From contig NZ_JALMDK010000010.1 of assembly GCF_023094165.1 (NCBI RefSeq), forward strand, positions 243,886 through 307,885: a DNA stretch of 64,000 bases. The letters are read 5' to 3'. This DNA comes from Crossiella sp. S99.2. GTDB lineage: Bacteria; Actinomycetota; Actinomycetes; Mycobacteriales; Pseudonocardiaceae. The translations under genes were made by a program, and so were the position numbers. Position 1 is the first letter of the stretch. Every line of letters starts with the position of its first letter. Positions 17,428 through 26,048 of this stretch are shown here, in pieces. A model generated the notes under the pieces. It saw only the letters and a program-made list of their open reading frames with translations, was not told the DNA's origin and did no database searches.

Positions 17428-17467
17428 GTGACCGCGATCACGCTCATCACGGATCGGTTGCGATCCG
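17428..17467. promoter_or_regulatory. CRP-like palindrome and second inverted repeat upstream of the Crp/Fnr gene
   Basis: GTGACCGCGATCAC at 17428-17441 has the half-sites GTGA and TCAC separated by 6 bases, the spacing of CRP/FNR operators. Next to it, CGGATCG-GTTG-CGATCCG (17450-17467) is a perfect 7-base inverted repeat. With the GTG start at 17411 both lie upstream of the ribosome site, where an autoregulator could act. The link to the Crp/Fnr protein is inference. Confidence 0.5.
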
Positions 17468-17545
17468 CTGAGAACAGTCCGACACGAGTGTCGAAATTGC
17501 CGCTTTTTCCGCACGAACGGCGGGTTGAGGTGCATCATCCGGAGA

Positions 17546-18679
17546 ATGAGCACGGGGGCAAGAAGCCGACTGGCCGATCTGGCGGAGCGCTACTGGACCA
17601 GAGGGGCTCCGGGCCGGGAGACCCCGCCGGAGCTGCTGACCGGTCTGTTCCGGCTGTGGCTGGTCGCGTTGTTCCTCAAGGTCCTCGGCGCGTCCTGGGA
17701 TGTGTCCTGGCACTTCAAGTGGCTGCGTGACGATCTCGCCCCGCCGCACCTGATCAACATCACCGGCAACGCGATCGTGGTCGCCCTGGTGCTCTTCCAC
17801 GGCTACACCGGCTACGGCACCGACCGGCTCGGCCTGCGGCTGATGCAGTGGGGCGCGGGCATTTTCTTCACCGCGGTGCCCCTGGACCTGATCAACCACC
17901 GGGTCAACGGCCTGGACATCACCTCCTGGAGCGTCTCGCACGCGCTGCTCTACCTGGGCACCGCGGTGATGATCGCCGGCGCGATCCGGGCCTGGTGGGT
18001 CAACGCCCCGGAGAACCGGGCCCGCCCGGTGGTGCTCGGCCTGCTGTGGCTGTTCTTCCTGGAGAACGTGTGGTTCCCCAACCAGCACCAGGAGTACGGG
18101 GTGCTCTCGGTGGCGGCCTGGGACCGCGGTTCGCCTTATGCCGAGCCGATCCTGCTGCAGTTCGCCGCCGACCAGATCGGCAAGTCGAGCGTGGACCGGG
18201 ACTCCCTGGTCGCCTTCTCGCTGCCGGTGCCGGACTGGGTGTACCCGGTGTGGGCCTGCACCGCGGCACTGCTGGTGCTGGCCATGGCCAGGGCGATGGT
18301 CGGCCGCCGGTGGACCGCGACGCTGATCGCGGCCGGGTACGTGGGTTTCCGCGCGGTGCTGTGGCCGCTGCTGGCCGGGATCGACTTCCCGCCCTCGGCG
18401 GTGCCGTTCTTCTTCGTGCTGGCCGCGCTCGGCGTGGACCTGGCCTTCCTGCTGCCGGTGCCGGAGTGGGCGCGGGCCCCGATCGGTTCGGTGCTGGCCA
18501 TCGGCCTGGGCTACGGCGCGGTCGCGTTGCAGGGCTTCGCGCTGGTCGCGCCGCCGGTGGACTACGGCTCGGCGGTGCCTGCCGCGATCTTGCTCGCCGC
18601 GAGCTGGTCGGCGGTGGTGTGGCTGCATCAGCGCCGGGGCTGGCATGTGCTGCCCGGCGCGCAACCCCTGGCTAGCTGA
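17546..18679 (+). CDS. Multi-pass membrane protein of unknown function, His-rich loops
   Basis: A 377-residue integral membrane protein with about nine hydrophobic segments. The first half is rich in His/Trp near membrane edges: WDVSWHFKWLRDD, PPHLINI, NHRVNGLDITSWSVSHALL, and NQHQEYG. I do not recognise the family. The clustered histidines could bind a metal or haem. It is convergent with a CopD-domain gene (8-base overlap), so a metal-related role is a guess only. ATG 17546 lies directly after CGGAGA; a TTG at 17525 is also possible. Confidence 0.7.
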   Translation: MSTGARSRLADLAERYWTRGAPGRETPPELLTGLFRLWLVALFLKVLGASWDVSWHFKWLRDDLAPPHLINITGNAIVVALVLFHGYTGYGTDRLGLRLMQWGAGIFFTAVPLDLINHRVNGLDITSWSVSHALLYLGTAVMIAGAIRAWWVNAPENRARPVVLGLLWLFFLENVWFPNQHQEYGVLSVAAWDRGSPYAEPILLQFAADQIGKSSVDRDSLVAFSLPVPDWVYPVWACTAALLVLAMARAMVGRRWTATLIAAGYVGFRAVLWPLLAGIDFPPSAVPFFFVLAALGVDLAFLLPVPEWARAPIGSVLAIGLGYGAVALQGFALVAPPVDYGSAVPAAILLAASWSAVVWLHQRRGWHVLPGAQPLAS

Positions 18680-19733
18680 TCACCGGGGCCCTGGTGAGCA
18701 CCACCGCGATCCCGTAGGCCAGGCCCATCACGCTGACCTCCAGGGTCGCCCAGCCGAACAGCGCGGTGCGTTCCCGGCGGGCGATCCGGGGCAGCAACCG
18801 GAACCTGATGTGCGCGCCGAGTCCGGCCAGCACCACCAGGAACACCGTCTTGGCCACGATGAGCTGCCCGTAGACGCTGGTGACCAGCGCGCCGGGCAGG
18901 CCGCCGCCGGGGGTGAGCTGGAGTTCGACCAGGCCGTTGAACAGCCCGGTCGCGCCGACCAGGAACAGCGCCACGGTGGCCAGTGTGGAGAACTTCGGCA
19001 GCGCGCGGGCCAGGAGTTCGCCGTGGCCGAGCAGCAGGGTGGCGATCACCGCGAGTCCGCCGGTCCAGATCGCCGCGCCCATCACGTGCAGCTCCATCGA
19101 GACCATGCTGACGTCGTGCCACTTCCAGTTGGAGGCGTGCCCGGTCAGCGGCAGCAGCAGGATGCCGAACACCGCGACGAAGATCCGCAACTCGGCGGGC
19201 ACCGCCTCGCCGTGCCGCACCGCGAACCGCCCGATCAGCACGCAGGCCAGTGCGCATCCCGCGCTGACCAGCAGGCCCTTGCCCGCCCCGACCAGCATGA
19301 CGTAGTCGTAGACCAGCCCTGGGGTGGGCGCGGCGCCGGGGGAGAGGTCGGTGGCCTGCAACACCACTGAGGCCAGCGCGCACACCAGCCACGCCGTCGC
19401 GGTCCACACGGTGAACCGGCGGGCCGCGGACAGCACGCCGTCGGTGTGTTCGGGGTCGTCGATGCCGACCAGCTTGGGCAGCAGGCTCAGTCCGACGGTG
19501 GCCACCGCGGCGATATCCAGGAGCACCCGCACCACCGGCAACCCGAAGGTGACCAGTGCCCACGGCGTCGGCAGGCCGGGCACCTCGACCAGCGGCACCA
19601 GCGCCGTCCCGGCCAGCGCCGCCGCGATTCCGGCGACGACCAGGCACAACGCCAGCACCGTACGGGCCAGTACGGGCGAGACCTCCGGCGCCTCGGCCCG
19701 CTCCCCATCCACACCCAGGCTCACATCCGGCAT
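18672..19733 (-). CDS. CopD-domain membrane protein (copper-related)
   Basis: A 353-residue protein with about eight membrane segments. The C-terminal half has the CopD layout: H-A-S-N-W-K-W-H, S-M-E-L-H-V-M-G-A-A-I-W-T-G-G-L, and Y-G-Q-L-I-V-A-K-T. CopD proteins are associated with copper uptake or copper handling at the cytoplasmic membrane. Actinobacterial examples often carry extra N-terminal helices as here. ATG 19733 lies 11 bases downstream of the esterase stop on the same strand, so it may be co-transcribed with the esterase. Confidence 0.8.
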   Translation of the reverse strand: MPDVSLGVDGERAEAPEVSPVLARTVLALCLVVAGIAAALAGTALVPLVEVPGLPTPWALVTFGLPVVRVLLDIAAVATVGLSLLPKLVGIDDPEHTDGVLSAARRFTVWTATAWLVCALASVVLQATDLSPGAAPTPGLVYDYVMLVGAGKGLLVSAGCALACVLIGRFAVRHGEAVPAELRIFVAVFGILLLPLTGHASNWKWHDVSMVSMELHVMGAAIWTGGLAVIATLLLGHGELLARALPKFSTLATVALFLVGATGLFNGLVELQLTPGGGLPGALVTSVYGQLIVAKTVFLVVLAGLGAHIRFRLLPRIARRERTALFGWATLEVSVMGLAYGIAVVLTRAPVIS

Positions 19734-19744
19734 CCTGCCATCCG

Positions 19745-20665
19745 TTACCGGCGGGTACGCAGCCAGTGGACGACCGTGTCGACATAACGCCGGGACGAGG
19801 GCAGCAGCCGGGTCAGATAACTGGAGCCGTGGATGTGCCCAGGCAGGTCGAACCAGTCCACCGCGACCCCGGCCGCGCGCAGCCGCTCGACGTAGGCTGT
19901 GCCGCTGCCGCGCAGGGTGTCGTACTCGCAGGTGAGCACCAGGGTCGGCGGCAGTCCGGCGAGGTCGGCGGCCAGTCCGGGGGAGGCATAGTCGGCCAGG
20001 GCGTGCTCGCCGCCGCCGGTGTAGAGGTCGGCGGCTTCCCGTAGGTACACAGTGGACAGTCCGACCCCGGTGTCCGCCGCGGTGCGCAACGTGGTGTCCA
20101 GGAACGGGATCTCCAGCACCTGGGAGAGGGGCAACGGCGTGCCGCGATCCCGCGCCATCAGCGTGGCCGCGGCGGCCAGTCCCGCCCCCGCCGACACCCC
20201 GCCAATCGACACCCGCTCGGGGTCGGCGCCCAGTTCGGCGGCGTGTTCCCGGGTCCACTGGAAGGCTGCGTACACGTCCTCGGCCGGGGTCGGGTACGGG
20301 TGTTCGGGCGCGAGCCGGTAGGCCACCGAGACGATCACACACCTCGCGTGTGCGCAGTACCAGCGGCACAACGGGTCGGTGTCCTCGATCGAGCCCATCC
20401 AGAACGCCCCGCCGTGCGCGAACACGTGCGCCGGGAACGGCCCGGTGCCGGGCGGCAGGTAGATCCGCAGCAGGATCTCGCCGCCGGGCACCGGGATCCG
20501 CCGGGCGAGCAGCCGGGCGGGCCGCGGCGGCCGGGCCATCAGCCGGTGGATCACCCGGTAGGACCGCGCGTCCCAGTCCCGGTAGTCCTCCAGGGAGGTC
20601 ATCGCCGGCATCCGCACCCGCTGTGCCAGCCACAGTCCCAGCCGGACAACAGGATGCAACGCCAC
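19745..20665 (-). CDS. Alpha/beta hydrolase, hormone-sensitive-lipase-type esterase
   Basis: A 306-residue hydrolase with the HSL-family oxyanion motif HGGAF, the nucleophile motif GVSAG (Ser), an Asp in C-E-Y-D and a C-terminal His in H-I-H-G. It should hydrolyse short acyl esters; the natural substrate is unknown. It lies 9 bases after the DUF4436 gene and just before CopD on the same strand. Confidence 0.9.
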   Translation of the reverse strand: MALHPVVRLGLWLAQRVRMPAMTSLEDYRDWDARSYRVIHRLMARPPRPARLLARRIPVPGGEILLRIYLPPGTGPFPAHVFAHGGAFWMGSIEDTDPLCRWYCAHARCVIVSVAYRLAPEHPYPTPAEDVYAAFQWTREHAAELGADPERVSIGGVSAGAGLAAAATLMARDRGTPLPLSQVLEIPFLDTTLRTAADTGVGLSTVYLREAADLYTGGGEHALADYASPGLAADLAGLPPTLVLTCEYDTLRGSGTAYVERLRAAGVAVDWFDLPGHIHGSSYLTRLLPSSRRYVDTVVHWLRTRR

Positions 20666-20674
20666 CGGGCGATC

Positions 20675-21529
20675 CTAGGTCTTCTGTTTCAGCCGGATGC
20701 CCTTGACCACCACCAGCACCAGCGCCAGGGTGATCACCGCCTCGGCCCAGAAGAACGCGCAGTAGTCGATCATCGACCCGATCGGCGGCAGCCCGGGGGC
20801 GGCGTTGCGGAAGCCGACCAGCGCGAACAGGGTGGCCGCCATCCAGCCCAGCGCGGGCCACACCAGCCCGAGCTTGCGCCGGACGATGTGCAACGCCCCG
20901 GCCAGCACCGACAACGCCAGCGCCCACATCACGATCACCTGGAACCAGGCCAGGATGAAGGTGCTGCGCGACCGTTTGACCAGCAGATCGGCCCGCGCCT
21001 CCCCGTCCGTGGCGTCCCCACCGGTGACCCTGGACAGGAAGAACGGGTCGTGGTCGGCGTAGCTCATCGTGGTGGCCACGTGCTCGCCGCCGGTGGTGAC
21101 CTCGAAGTACAGCTGGGTCCGGTAGCGGTCGAACGGGAAGTCGGAGACCACCCCGTCGTCCAGGGGCACCCGCAGTTCCTTGGCCGAGATCCGCTCACCC
21201 GCCCGGAACCGCAACGGCACCGCCGCCACTGACGAGCTGTCCACCACGAGATCCTTGGCCGAGGCCCGGTCATCGCCACGGTCCCTGGCCGCCCCGTGCG
21301 GGGTGACCAGCACCTGCAGCACCAGTTCCCGGGCGGGCGCGTCCACCCGCTGCACGACAACGCTGAGATCGATCCGGTCGGCCTGGCTGGTGTCGCCGAG
21401 TTCGTAGAAGCCTTCCCGGGTGTCGCGTTCGTGGTAGTAGGCGAGGATGCCCACGGTGACCGCGAGCAGCACCCCGAGGGGCGCGAGGAAGTAGGTCCAC
21501 TTGCGCCGTTTGGCGGTCGCGACGCTCAC
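20675..21529 (-). CDS. DUF4436 family membrane protein
   Basis: About 284 residues from GTG 21529 (V-S-V-A-T-A-K-R-R-K). It has one N-terminal helix (about 13-32), a large extracytoplasmic beta-rich domain (DLSVVVQRVD, DFPFDRYRTQLYFEV), and about three C-terminal helices. This is the layout of actinobacterial DUF4436 proteins, which are uncharacterised. It leads the leftward trio with the esterase and CopD genes. Confidence 0.75.
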   Translation of the reverse strand: MSVATAKRRKWTYFLAPLGVLLAVTVGILAYYHERDTREGFYELGDTSQADRIDLSVVVQRVDAPARELVLQVLVTPHGAARDRGDDRASAKDLVVDSSSVAAVPLRFRAGERISAKELRVPLDDGVVSDFPFDRYRTQLYFEVTTGGEHVATTMSYADHDPFFLSRVTGGDATDGEARADLLVKRSRSTFILAWFQVIVMWALALSVLAGALHIVRRKLGLVWPALGWMAATLFALVGFRNAAPGLPPIGSMIDYCAFFWAEAVITLALVLVVVKGIRLKQKT

Positions 21530-21716
21530 GGCGGCCAGATTAGGGCACGGCGTCACAGATGGCGGGCGGGCACGCCGACGCCCGGCGGCCCCGGGCCCAC
21601 ATCGCCCCCCCGACTCCTCTCCCCCCGACGCCCCCGCCGCCAACCCCGCCCCCGGCGCCCCGACGGCGTGGCCGCGAGTGGGCTACCGTCGGACCGGGCG
21701 GGGAAAGGGGTTCGGC

Positions 21717-23309
21717 ATGACGGTGCCCGAGGTGGACGCGATCGTCATCGGCTCCGGCCCGAACGGCCTGGTCGCGGCGAACCTGCTGGCCGACGCGGGC
21801 TGGGACGTGCTGGTCCTGGAGGCCGAGGACACCCCGGGCGGCTCGGTGCGCACCGCCGAGATCACCGCCCCCGGCTTCCACAACGACCTGTTCTCCTCCT
21901 GCTACCCCTTCGGCGTCGCCTCCCCGATCCTGGCCGGCCTGGACCTGGCCCGGCACGGCCTGCGCTGGCAGCACGCGCCACACCCGCTCGCGCACGTCCT
22001 GCCCGACCAGCGCGGCGTCCGCCTCGGCGCCACCCCCGCCGACACCGCCGCCTCGGTCAGCGCTTTCGCCGCGGCCGACGGCGACGCCTGGCTGGCCGAA
22101 TACGAGCTGTGGCAACGGGTCCGGGACAGCCTCCTGGACGCGATCCTGCGCCCCTTCCCGCCGGTCCGCCCGGCCATCGCGCTGGGCCGGGCCCTGGGCG
22201 CGGCCGACGGCCTGCGGTTCGCCCGCCTCGGCCTGTCCTCGGTGCGCGGCTTCACCGGCGAGCGGTTCGCGGGCGAGGGCGCGCGAGTTCTGTTCGCGGG
22301 CAACGCGATGCACACCGACCTCAGCCCCGACGGCGCGGGCAGCGCGGTGTTCGGCTGGCTGCTGAGCATGCTGGCCCAGGAGGTCGGCTTCCCGGTCCCG
22401 GCCGGCGGCGCGGGCGCGCTGACCACGGCCCTGGTGGCCCGGCTGGCCGAACGCGGCGGCGGAGTCCACTGTGGACGGAAGGTGGCCAGGGTGCTGACCG
22501 CCAGGGGGATCGCGGTCGGCGTCGAGGACGTGACCGGCGAACGTTTCCGCGCCCGCAAGGCGGTGCTCGCCGACGTGCACCCGATCCCGCTCTACCGCGA
22601 CCTGGTCGGGGTGGACCGGCTACCCGCCCGGCTGGTGCGGGACCTGTCCCACTTCACCTTCGACGACGCCACCGTCAAGATCAACTGGGCGCTGTCCGGC
22701 CCGATCCCCTGGCTGACCCCGGAGGCCCACGGCGCCGCGGTGGTGCACCTGGGCGCGGACCTCAACGGCATCAGCCGCTTCGCCACCGATCTGGCCTGTG
22801 GCACCGAACCCGTGCACCCGTTCGTCCTCTTGGGACAGATGAGCACCGCCGACCCGAGTCGTTCCCCGGCGGGCACCGAAGCGGTCTGGGCCTACTTCCA
22901 CGTGCCCCGCGGCCTGGACTGGACCCCGGATCGCCTGCACCGCTACACCGATCTGGCCGAATCCCTGCTGGAACGGCACGCGCCGGGTTTCCGCTCGATG
23001 ATCCTGGGCCGCGCGGTGCAGTCCCCGCCCGACCTCCAGGGCCGCAACCCCAGCCTGGTCGAGGGCGGCGTCAACGCGGGCACCGCGGCCCTGAGCCAGC
23101 AACTGGTGTTCCGCCCGCTGCCCGGCCTGGGCCGGGCGGACACCCCGATCGACCGCCTGTACCTGGCAGGCGCCGGCGCCCACCCCGGCGGCGCGGTGCA
23201 CGGCGGTCCCGGCGCGAACGCGGCCCGCGCGGCCTTGGCCCGCAACGGAATCGCCGGTGACGTGTACGCCACGATGATCGGCGGCCTGCACCGGATGATC
23301 TACCACTGA
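21717..23309 (+). CDS. FAD-dependent oxidoreductase, phytoene-desaturase/PYROXD2-like
   Basis: A 530-residue flavoprotein. The dinucleotide-binding motif GSGPNGLVAANLLADAGWDV (residues about 12-31) and the C-terminal L-Y-L-A-G-A-G-A-H-P-G-G-A-V-H-G-G-P-G-A-N-A-A-R segment are typical of the phytoene desaturase superfamily, here most like the PYROXD2 branch. The substrate is unknown and no carotenoid genes are nearby. ATG 21717 is preceded by GGGGAAAGGGG. A strong bidirectional hairpin lies 24 bases after the stop. Confidence 0.88.
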   Translation: MTVPEVDAIVIGSGPNGLVAANLLADAGWDVLVLEAEDTPGGSVRTAEITAPGFHNDLFSSCYPFGVASPILAGLDLARHGLRWQHAPHPLAHVLPDQRGVRLGATPADTAASVSAFAAADGDAWLAEYELWQRVRDSLLDAILRPFPPVRPAIALGRALGAADGLRFARLGLSSVRGFTGERFAGEGARVLFAGNAMHTDLSPDGAGSAVFGWLLSMLAQEVGFPVPAGGAGALTTALVARLAERGGGVHCGRKVARVLTARGIAVGVEDVTGERFRARKAVLADVHPIPLYRDLVGVDRLPARLVRDLSHFTFDDATVKINWALSGPIPWLTPEAHGAAVVHLGADLNGISRFATDLACGTEPVHPFVLLGQMSTADPSRSPAGTEAVWAYFHVPRGLDWTPDRLHRYTDLAESLLERHAPGFRSMILGRAVQSPPDLQGRNPSLVEGGVNAGTAALSQQLVFRPLPGLGRADTPIDRLYLAGAGAHPGGAVHGGPGANAARAALARNGIAGDVYATMIGGLHRMIYH

Positions 23310-23333
23310 CCACCACCTCGACCCGGTGCACGC

Positions 23334-23363
23334 CGAAGCCCCGCCGGGCGGGGCGGGGCTTCG
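23334..23363. terminator. Bidirectional hairpin terminator
   Basis: A perfect 12-base stem (CGAAGCCCCGCC / GGCGGGGCTTCG) with a 6-base loop. It sits between the convergent oxidoreductase and small secreted-protein genes and can serve both; no T-tract follows, as is common in high-GC actinomycetes. Confidence 0.8.
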
Positions 23364-23375
23364 ACGGTCAGTGAC

Positions 23376-23636
23376 TCAGAGGTCGATGTCGATCCGGATG
23401 CCCAGCAGGGTGCCGTGCACGCCCTCGGACAGGCTGATGGCCAGGTCGTTGTCGTTGAGGTCCAGCGTCAGCGGGCTCAGGTCGACGTTGGCGCCGACCG
23501 GGGACAGGCTCGCCGAGACCGAGGGGCCGCCGTCGTGGCTGTCCCGCTCGGCGGCCAGGGCGGTGCCCGCACCCGCTCCGAACAGTCCGGCGACGACAAG
23601 TCCGGTGGCGGCGACCTGGGCGAGACGACGACGCAT
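23376..23636 (-). CDS. Small secreted protein
   Basis: An 86-residue protein; ATG 23636 follows AGGAGAAAG. It has an N-terminal signal peptide (RRRLAQVAATGLVVAGLFGA, cleavage likely near ALA at about residue 28) and a short mature part of about 58 residues with alternating hydrophobic residues (SVSASLSPVGANVDLSPL). No family was recognised. It is a single gene; the 325 bases upstream hold a dispersed repeat. Confidence 0.65.
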   Translation of the reverse strand: MRRRLAQVAATGLVVAGLFGAGAGTALAAERDSHDGGPSVSASLSPVGANVDLSPLTLDLNDNDLAISLSEGVHGTLLGIRIDIDL

Positions 23637-23961
23637 GAGCTTTCTCCTATCGACGTTCCTGCACTGCTGCGGCGGAATCCGAACACGCCACCCGGACCAC
23701 GGCAAGAGTTGATCATCCGATCCGGGCAACCCCCCGCCCAAGCGGGTGACCCCGCCCAGCGCCCCGCGAACAGCGATGCCACAGTGTCCGCCCCAAGATC
23801 ACCAACCCCGGCTGCCCCCACCCCACCCCGACCCCGGCTACCCCCGCACGTCGAGTTGGCCCAAGTTGTACGCGTAGTTGGCCCAAGTGGGCGTACCACT
23901 TTGGCCAACTCGACGGCCCTGCTGGCTGTCCGCCGGGGCGTCGGGTCGGCGGCCGGGCGGG
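23637..23961. other. Intergenic region with dispersed repeat
   Basis: There is no convincing gene in these 325 bases. They hold the presumed promoter of the small secreted-protein gene (right before 23637), a weak CCCGC/GCGGG hairpin near 23733, and copy 2 of the dispersed hairpin repeat (23849-23914), which lies 47 bases after the stop of the aldehyde dehydrogenase gene. Confidence 0.6.
23849..23914. repeat. Dispersed hairpin repeat, copy 2
   Basis: The outer arms begin CGTCGAGTTGGCC and end GGCCAACTCGACG. A middle GTTGGCCCAA block is also present, as in the other copies. It lies 47 bases beyond the aldehyde dehydrogenase stop. Confidence 0.85.
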
Positions 23962-25419
23962 TTAGATCGGGTAGTTGCTGTGTTGGGGGCCCAGGGTGAT
24001 CCAGCGGGTGGTGGTGAAGGCGTCCACGCCCCAGCGGCCGCCGAACTTGCCGTAGCCGCTCTGGCCCACGCCGCCGAAGGGGGCCTGGGGTTCGTCGGCC
24101 ACGGACTGGTCGCCGATGTGCGCGATGCCGGTGTGCAGCTGGCGGGCGATGGTCAGGCCGCGGCCCTGGTGGGTGGTCAGGATGCCGGTGCTCAGGCCGT
24201 AGTCGGTGCTGTTGGCCAGCGCGATGGCCTCCTCGTCGGTGTCGAAGGTGAGCACGGTGCAGACCGGGCCGAAGACCTCCTCGTGGTGGATGCGCATGTC
24301 GGGGGTGATGTCGGAGAGCACAGTGGCGGGGTAGCTCGCGCCCTCGGCCGGGCCGCCGCCGGTGTGCAGGGTGGCGCCCGCGGCGACCGTTTCGGCGACC
24401 AGGGCGGCTACCCGGTCGGCCGAGTTGGCGCTGATCAGCGGGCCGAGAGTGGTGTTCGGGTCGGTGGGGGAGCCGCGATGCAGGGTGGCGGCGCGGGCGG
24501 TGAGTCTGGCGGTGAACTCCTCGGCGACCTTGCGCTGCACCAGGACCCGGTCCGCGGACATGCAGATCTGGCCGGTGTTGGCGAAGGCGCCGAAGTTGAC
24601 CGCGGCGGCGGCGTGGTCCAGGTCGGCGTCGTCGAGCACCAGCACCGAGTTCTTGCCGCCCAGCTCCAGGATCGCGGGCTTGAGGTGCTCGGCGGCGGCG
24701 ATGCCGATCAGGCGGCCGACGCCGGTGGAGCCGGTGAAGTTGACCAGGCGGACCCTGGGGTCGGCGATCAGGGCGCGGGCGATCTCGGCGGCGTCCTCCC
24801 GGGCGTTGCTGATCACGTTGAGCACGCCGGGCGGCAGACCGGCCTGGTGCAGCAGGTCGGCCAGGAAGTAGCCGGCCGCGATGGGGGCGTCCTCGGTCGG
24901 TTTGAGCACCACCGTGTTGCCGACCGCCAGCGGCACCGCGATCGACCGGATGCCCAGGATCACCGGGGCGTTCCACGGCGAGAACGCGGCCACCACTCCG
25001 GCCGGTTCGCGCACGGCCAGGGAGAGCTGACCGCCGAACTCCGTGGTCAGCACCTCGCCCACCGGCTGGGTGGCCGCGGCGGCGGCCTCGCGCAGGATCT
25101 GGCTGGCCAGGTCGACGTTGAACAGGCCCCAGCCTCGGGTGCCGCCGGTCTCGGCGGCGATCAGCTCGACCACCTCCTCGGCGCGCTGCTCCAGTAAGTC
25201 GGCGGCCTTGAGCAGGACCGCGCGCCGCTCACTTGGCCGGGCCGCCGCCCAGGCCGGGAACGCCGCCTGGGCGGCCTCGGTGGCCAGGGTGACATCGGCC
25301 AGGCTCGCCGCGGCCACCTCGGCGAACACCTCGCCGGTCCAGGGGGAGTGGTCGGGGGTGGTGCGCTGGTTCGTGGCGGGGCGGTCGGCGCCGTTGATCA
25401 GGAGCTGGCGAGTGCGCAC
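23962..25419 (-). CDS. Aldehyde dehydrogenase (benzaldehyde/vanillin-dehydrogenase-like)
   Basis: A 485-residue NAD(P)-dependent enzyme with the family motifs: ELGGK-NS (catalytic Glu), GQICMSADR (catalytic Cys), and a C-terminal P-F-G-G-V-G-Q-S-G-Y-G-K-F-G-G. The sequence is closest in feel to the aromatic-aldehyde branch (salicylaldehyde, vanillin, benzaldehyde). GTG 25419 follows AGGAGA. It diverges from a MarR gene; a perfect GTTCAA/TTGAAC palindrome lies 18 bases beyond its start, and related sites precede the ribA-dioxygenase pair, suggesting a common MarR-controlled catabolic module. Confidence 0.88.
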   Translation of the reverse strand: MRTRQLLINGADRPATNQRTTPDHSPWTGEVFAEVAAASLADVTLATEAAQAAFPAWAAARPSERRAVLLKAADLLEQRAEEVVELIAAETGGTRGWGLFNVDLASQILREAAAAATQPVGEVLTTEFGGQLSLAVREPAGVVAAFSPWNAPVILGIRSIAVPLAVGNTVVLKPTEDAPIAAGYFLADLLHQAGLPPGVLNVISNAREDAAEIARALIADPRVRLVNFTGSTGVGRLIGIAAAEHLKPAILELGGKNSVLVLDDADLDHAAAAVNFGAFANTGQICMSADRVLVQRKVAEEFTARLTARAATLHRGSPTDPNTTLGPLISANSADRVAALVAETVAAGATLHTGGGPAEGASYPATVLSDITPDMRIHHEEVFGPVCTVLTFDTDEEAIALANSTDYGLSTGILTTHQGRGLTIARQLHTGIAHIGDQSVADEPQAPFGGVGQSGYGKFGGRWGVDAFTTTRWITLGPQHSNYPI

Positions 25420-25437
25420 GGGATCTCCTCTGGTGAG

Positions 25438-25451
25438 GTTCAAGTTTGAAC
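25438..25451. promoter_or_regulatory. Palindromic operator between aldehyde dehydrogenase and MarR genes
   Basis: GTTCAAGTTTGAAC has perfect 6-base arms with a 2-base centre and lies in the 54 bases between the two divergent starts. A near-identical site recurs at 27546-27559 (12 of 14 positions) and a related palindrome at 27511-27524, so it is a strong candidate for the MarR operator. Confidence 0.75.
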
Positions 25452-25473
25452 TAAGGGGGTAGGGTGGGGAGTT

Positions 25474-25929
25474 GTGGACGAACCGCGTTGGCTGGACGGG
25501 TCGGAGCTGACCGCGTGGCAGGACTTCCTGACCGCGGGCGCCCTGCTGAACCGCCTGGTGGAGCAGCAACTCAGGGAGAACGGGCTGTCGCATCCGCAGT
25601 ACGAGGTGCTGGTGCGCCTGTCCGAGGCCGGTGGCGAGCTGCGGATGACCGAGCTGGCCGAGGCCGCGGTCACCTCCAAGAGCGGGCTGAGTTATCAGGT
25701 GGCGCAGCTGGAGAAGCTGGGTCTGGTGACCAGGCGGAGCTGCCCGACCGATGTGCGTGGCGTGCTCGCCGAACTCACCTCGGCGGGCTGGGCCCGGCTG
25801 CGCGCCGCCGCGCCAGGGCACGCCGCGCTGGTGCGGGCGGCCTTCGTGGACGGGCTGGACCCCGAGCGATTCCGTGGACTGGCCGCCGGGCTGGCGGCGC
25901 TGGCTGATCGGTTGCGTTCGCATGAATGA
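25474..25929 (+). CDS. MarR-family regulator of the aldehyde dehydrogenase module
   Basis: A 151-residue MarR-type protein. There are dimerisation helices at both ends and a winged helix in the middle (ELRMTELAEAAVTSKSGLSYQVAQLEKLG, cited by its ends, about residues 51-79), followed by a basic wing (TRRSCPTDVRG). GTG 25474 follows a G-rich AGGGTGGGGA stretch. It diverges from the aldehyde dehydrogenase; the palindrome between them suggests that it represses both, with relief by an aromatic ligand (family knowledge plus inference). Confidence 0.88.
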   Translation: MDEPRWLDGSELTAWQDFLTAGALLNRLVEQQLRENGLSHPQYEVLVRLSEAGGELRMTELAEAAVTSKSGLSYQVAQLEKLGLVTRRSCPTDVRGVLAELTSAGWARLRAAAPGHAALVRAAFVDGLDPERFRGLAAGLAALADRLRSHE

Positions 25930-26048
25930 AGGATGGGCACAGGCCCTCCGGGTGTTCGCATAGCGAAGTTTTGTTCGTTCTGAGTGCGGTGCAGTCTGGC
26001 GGGGCGCAAGCTGAGCCGTCAACAGCCATCGGCGAGAAGGGACGGACC

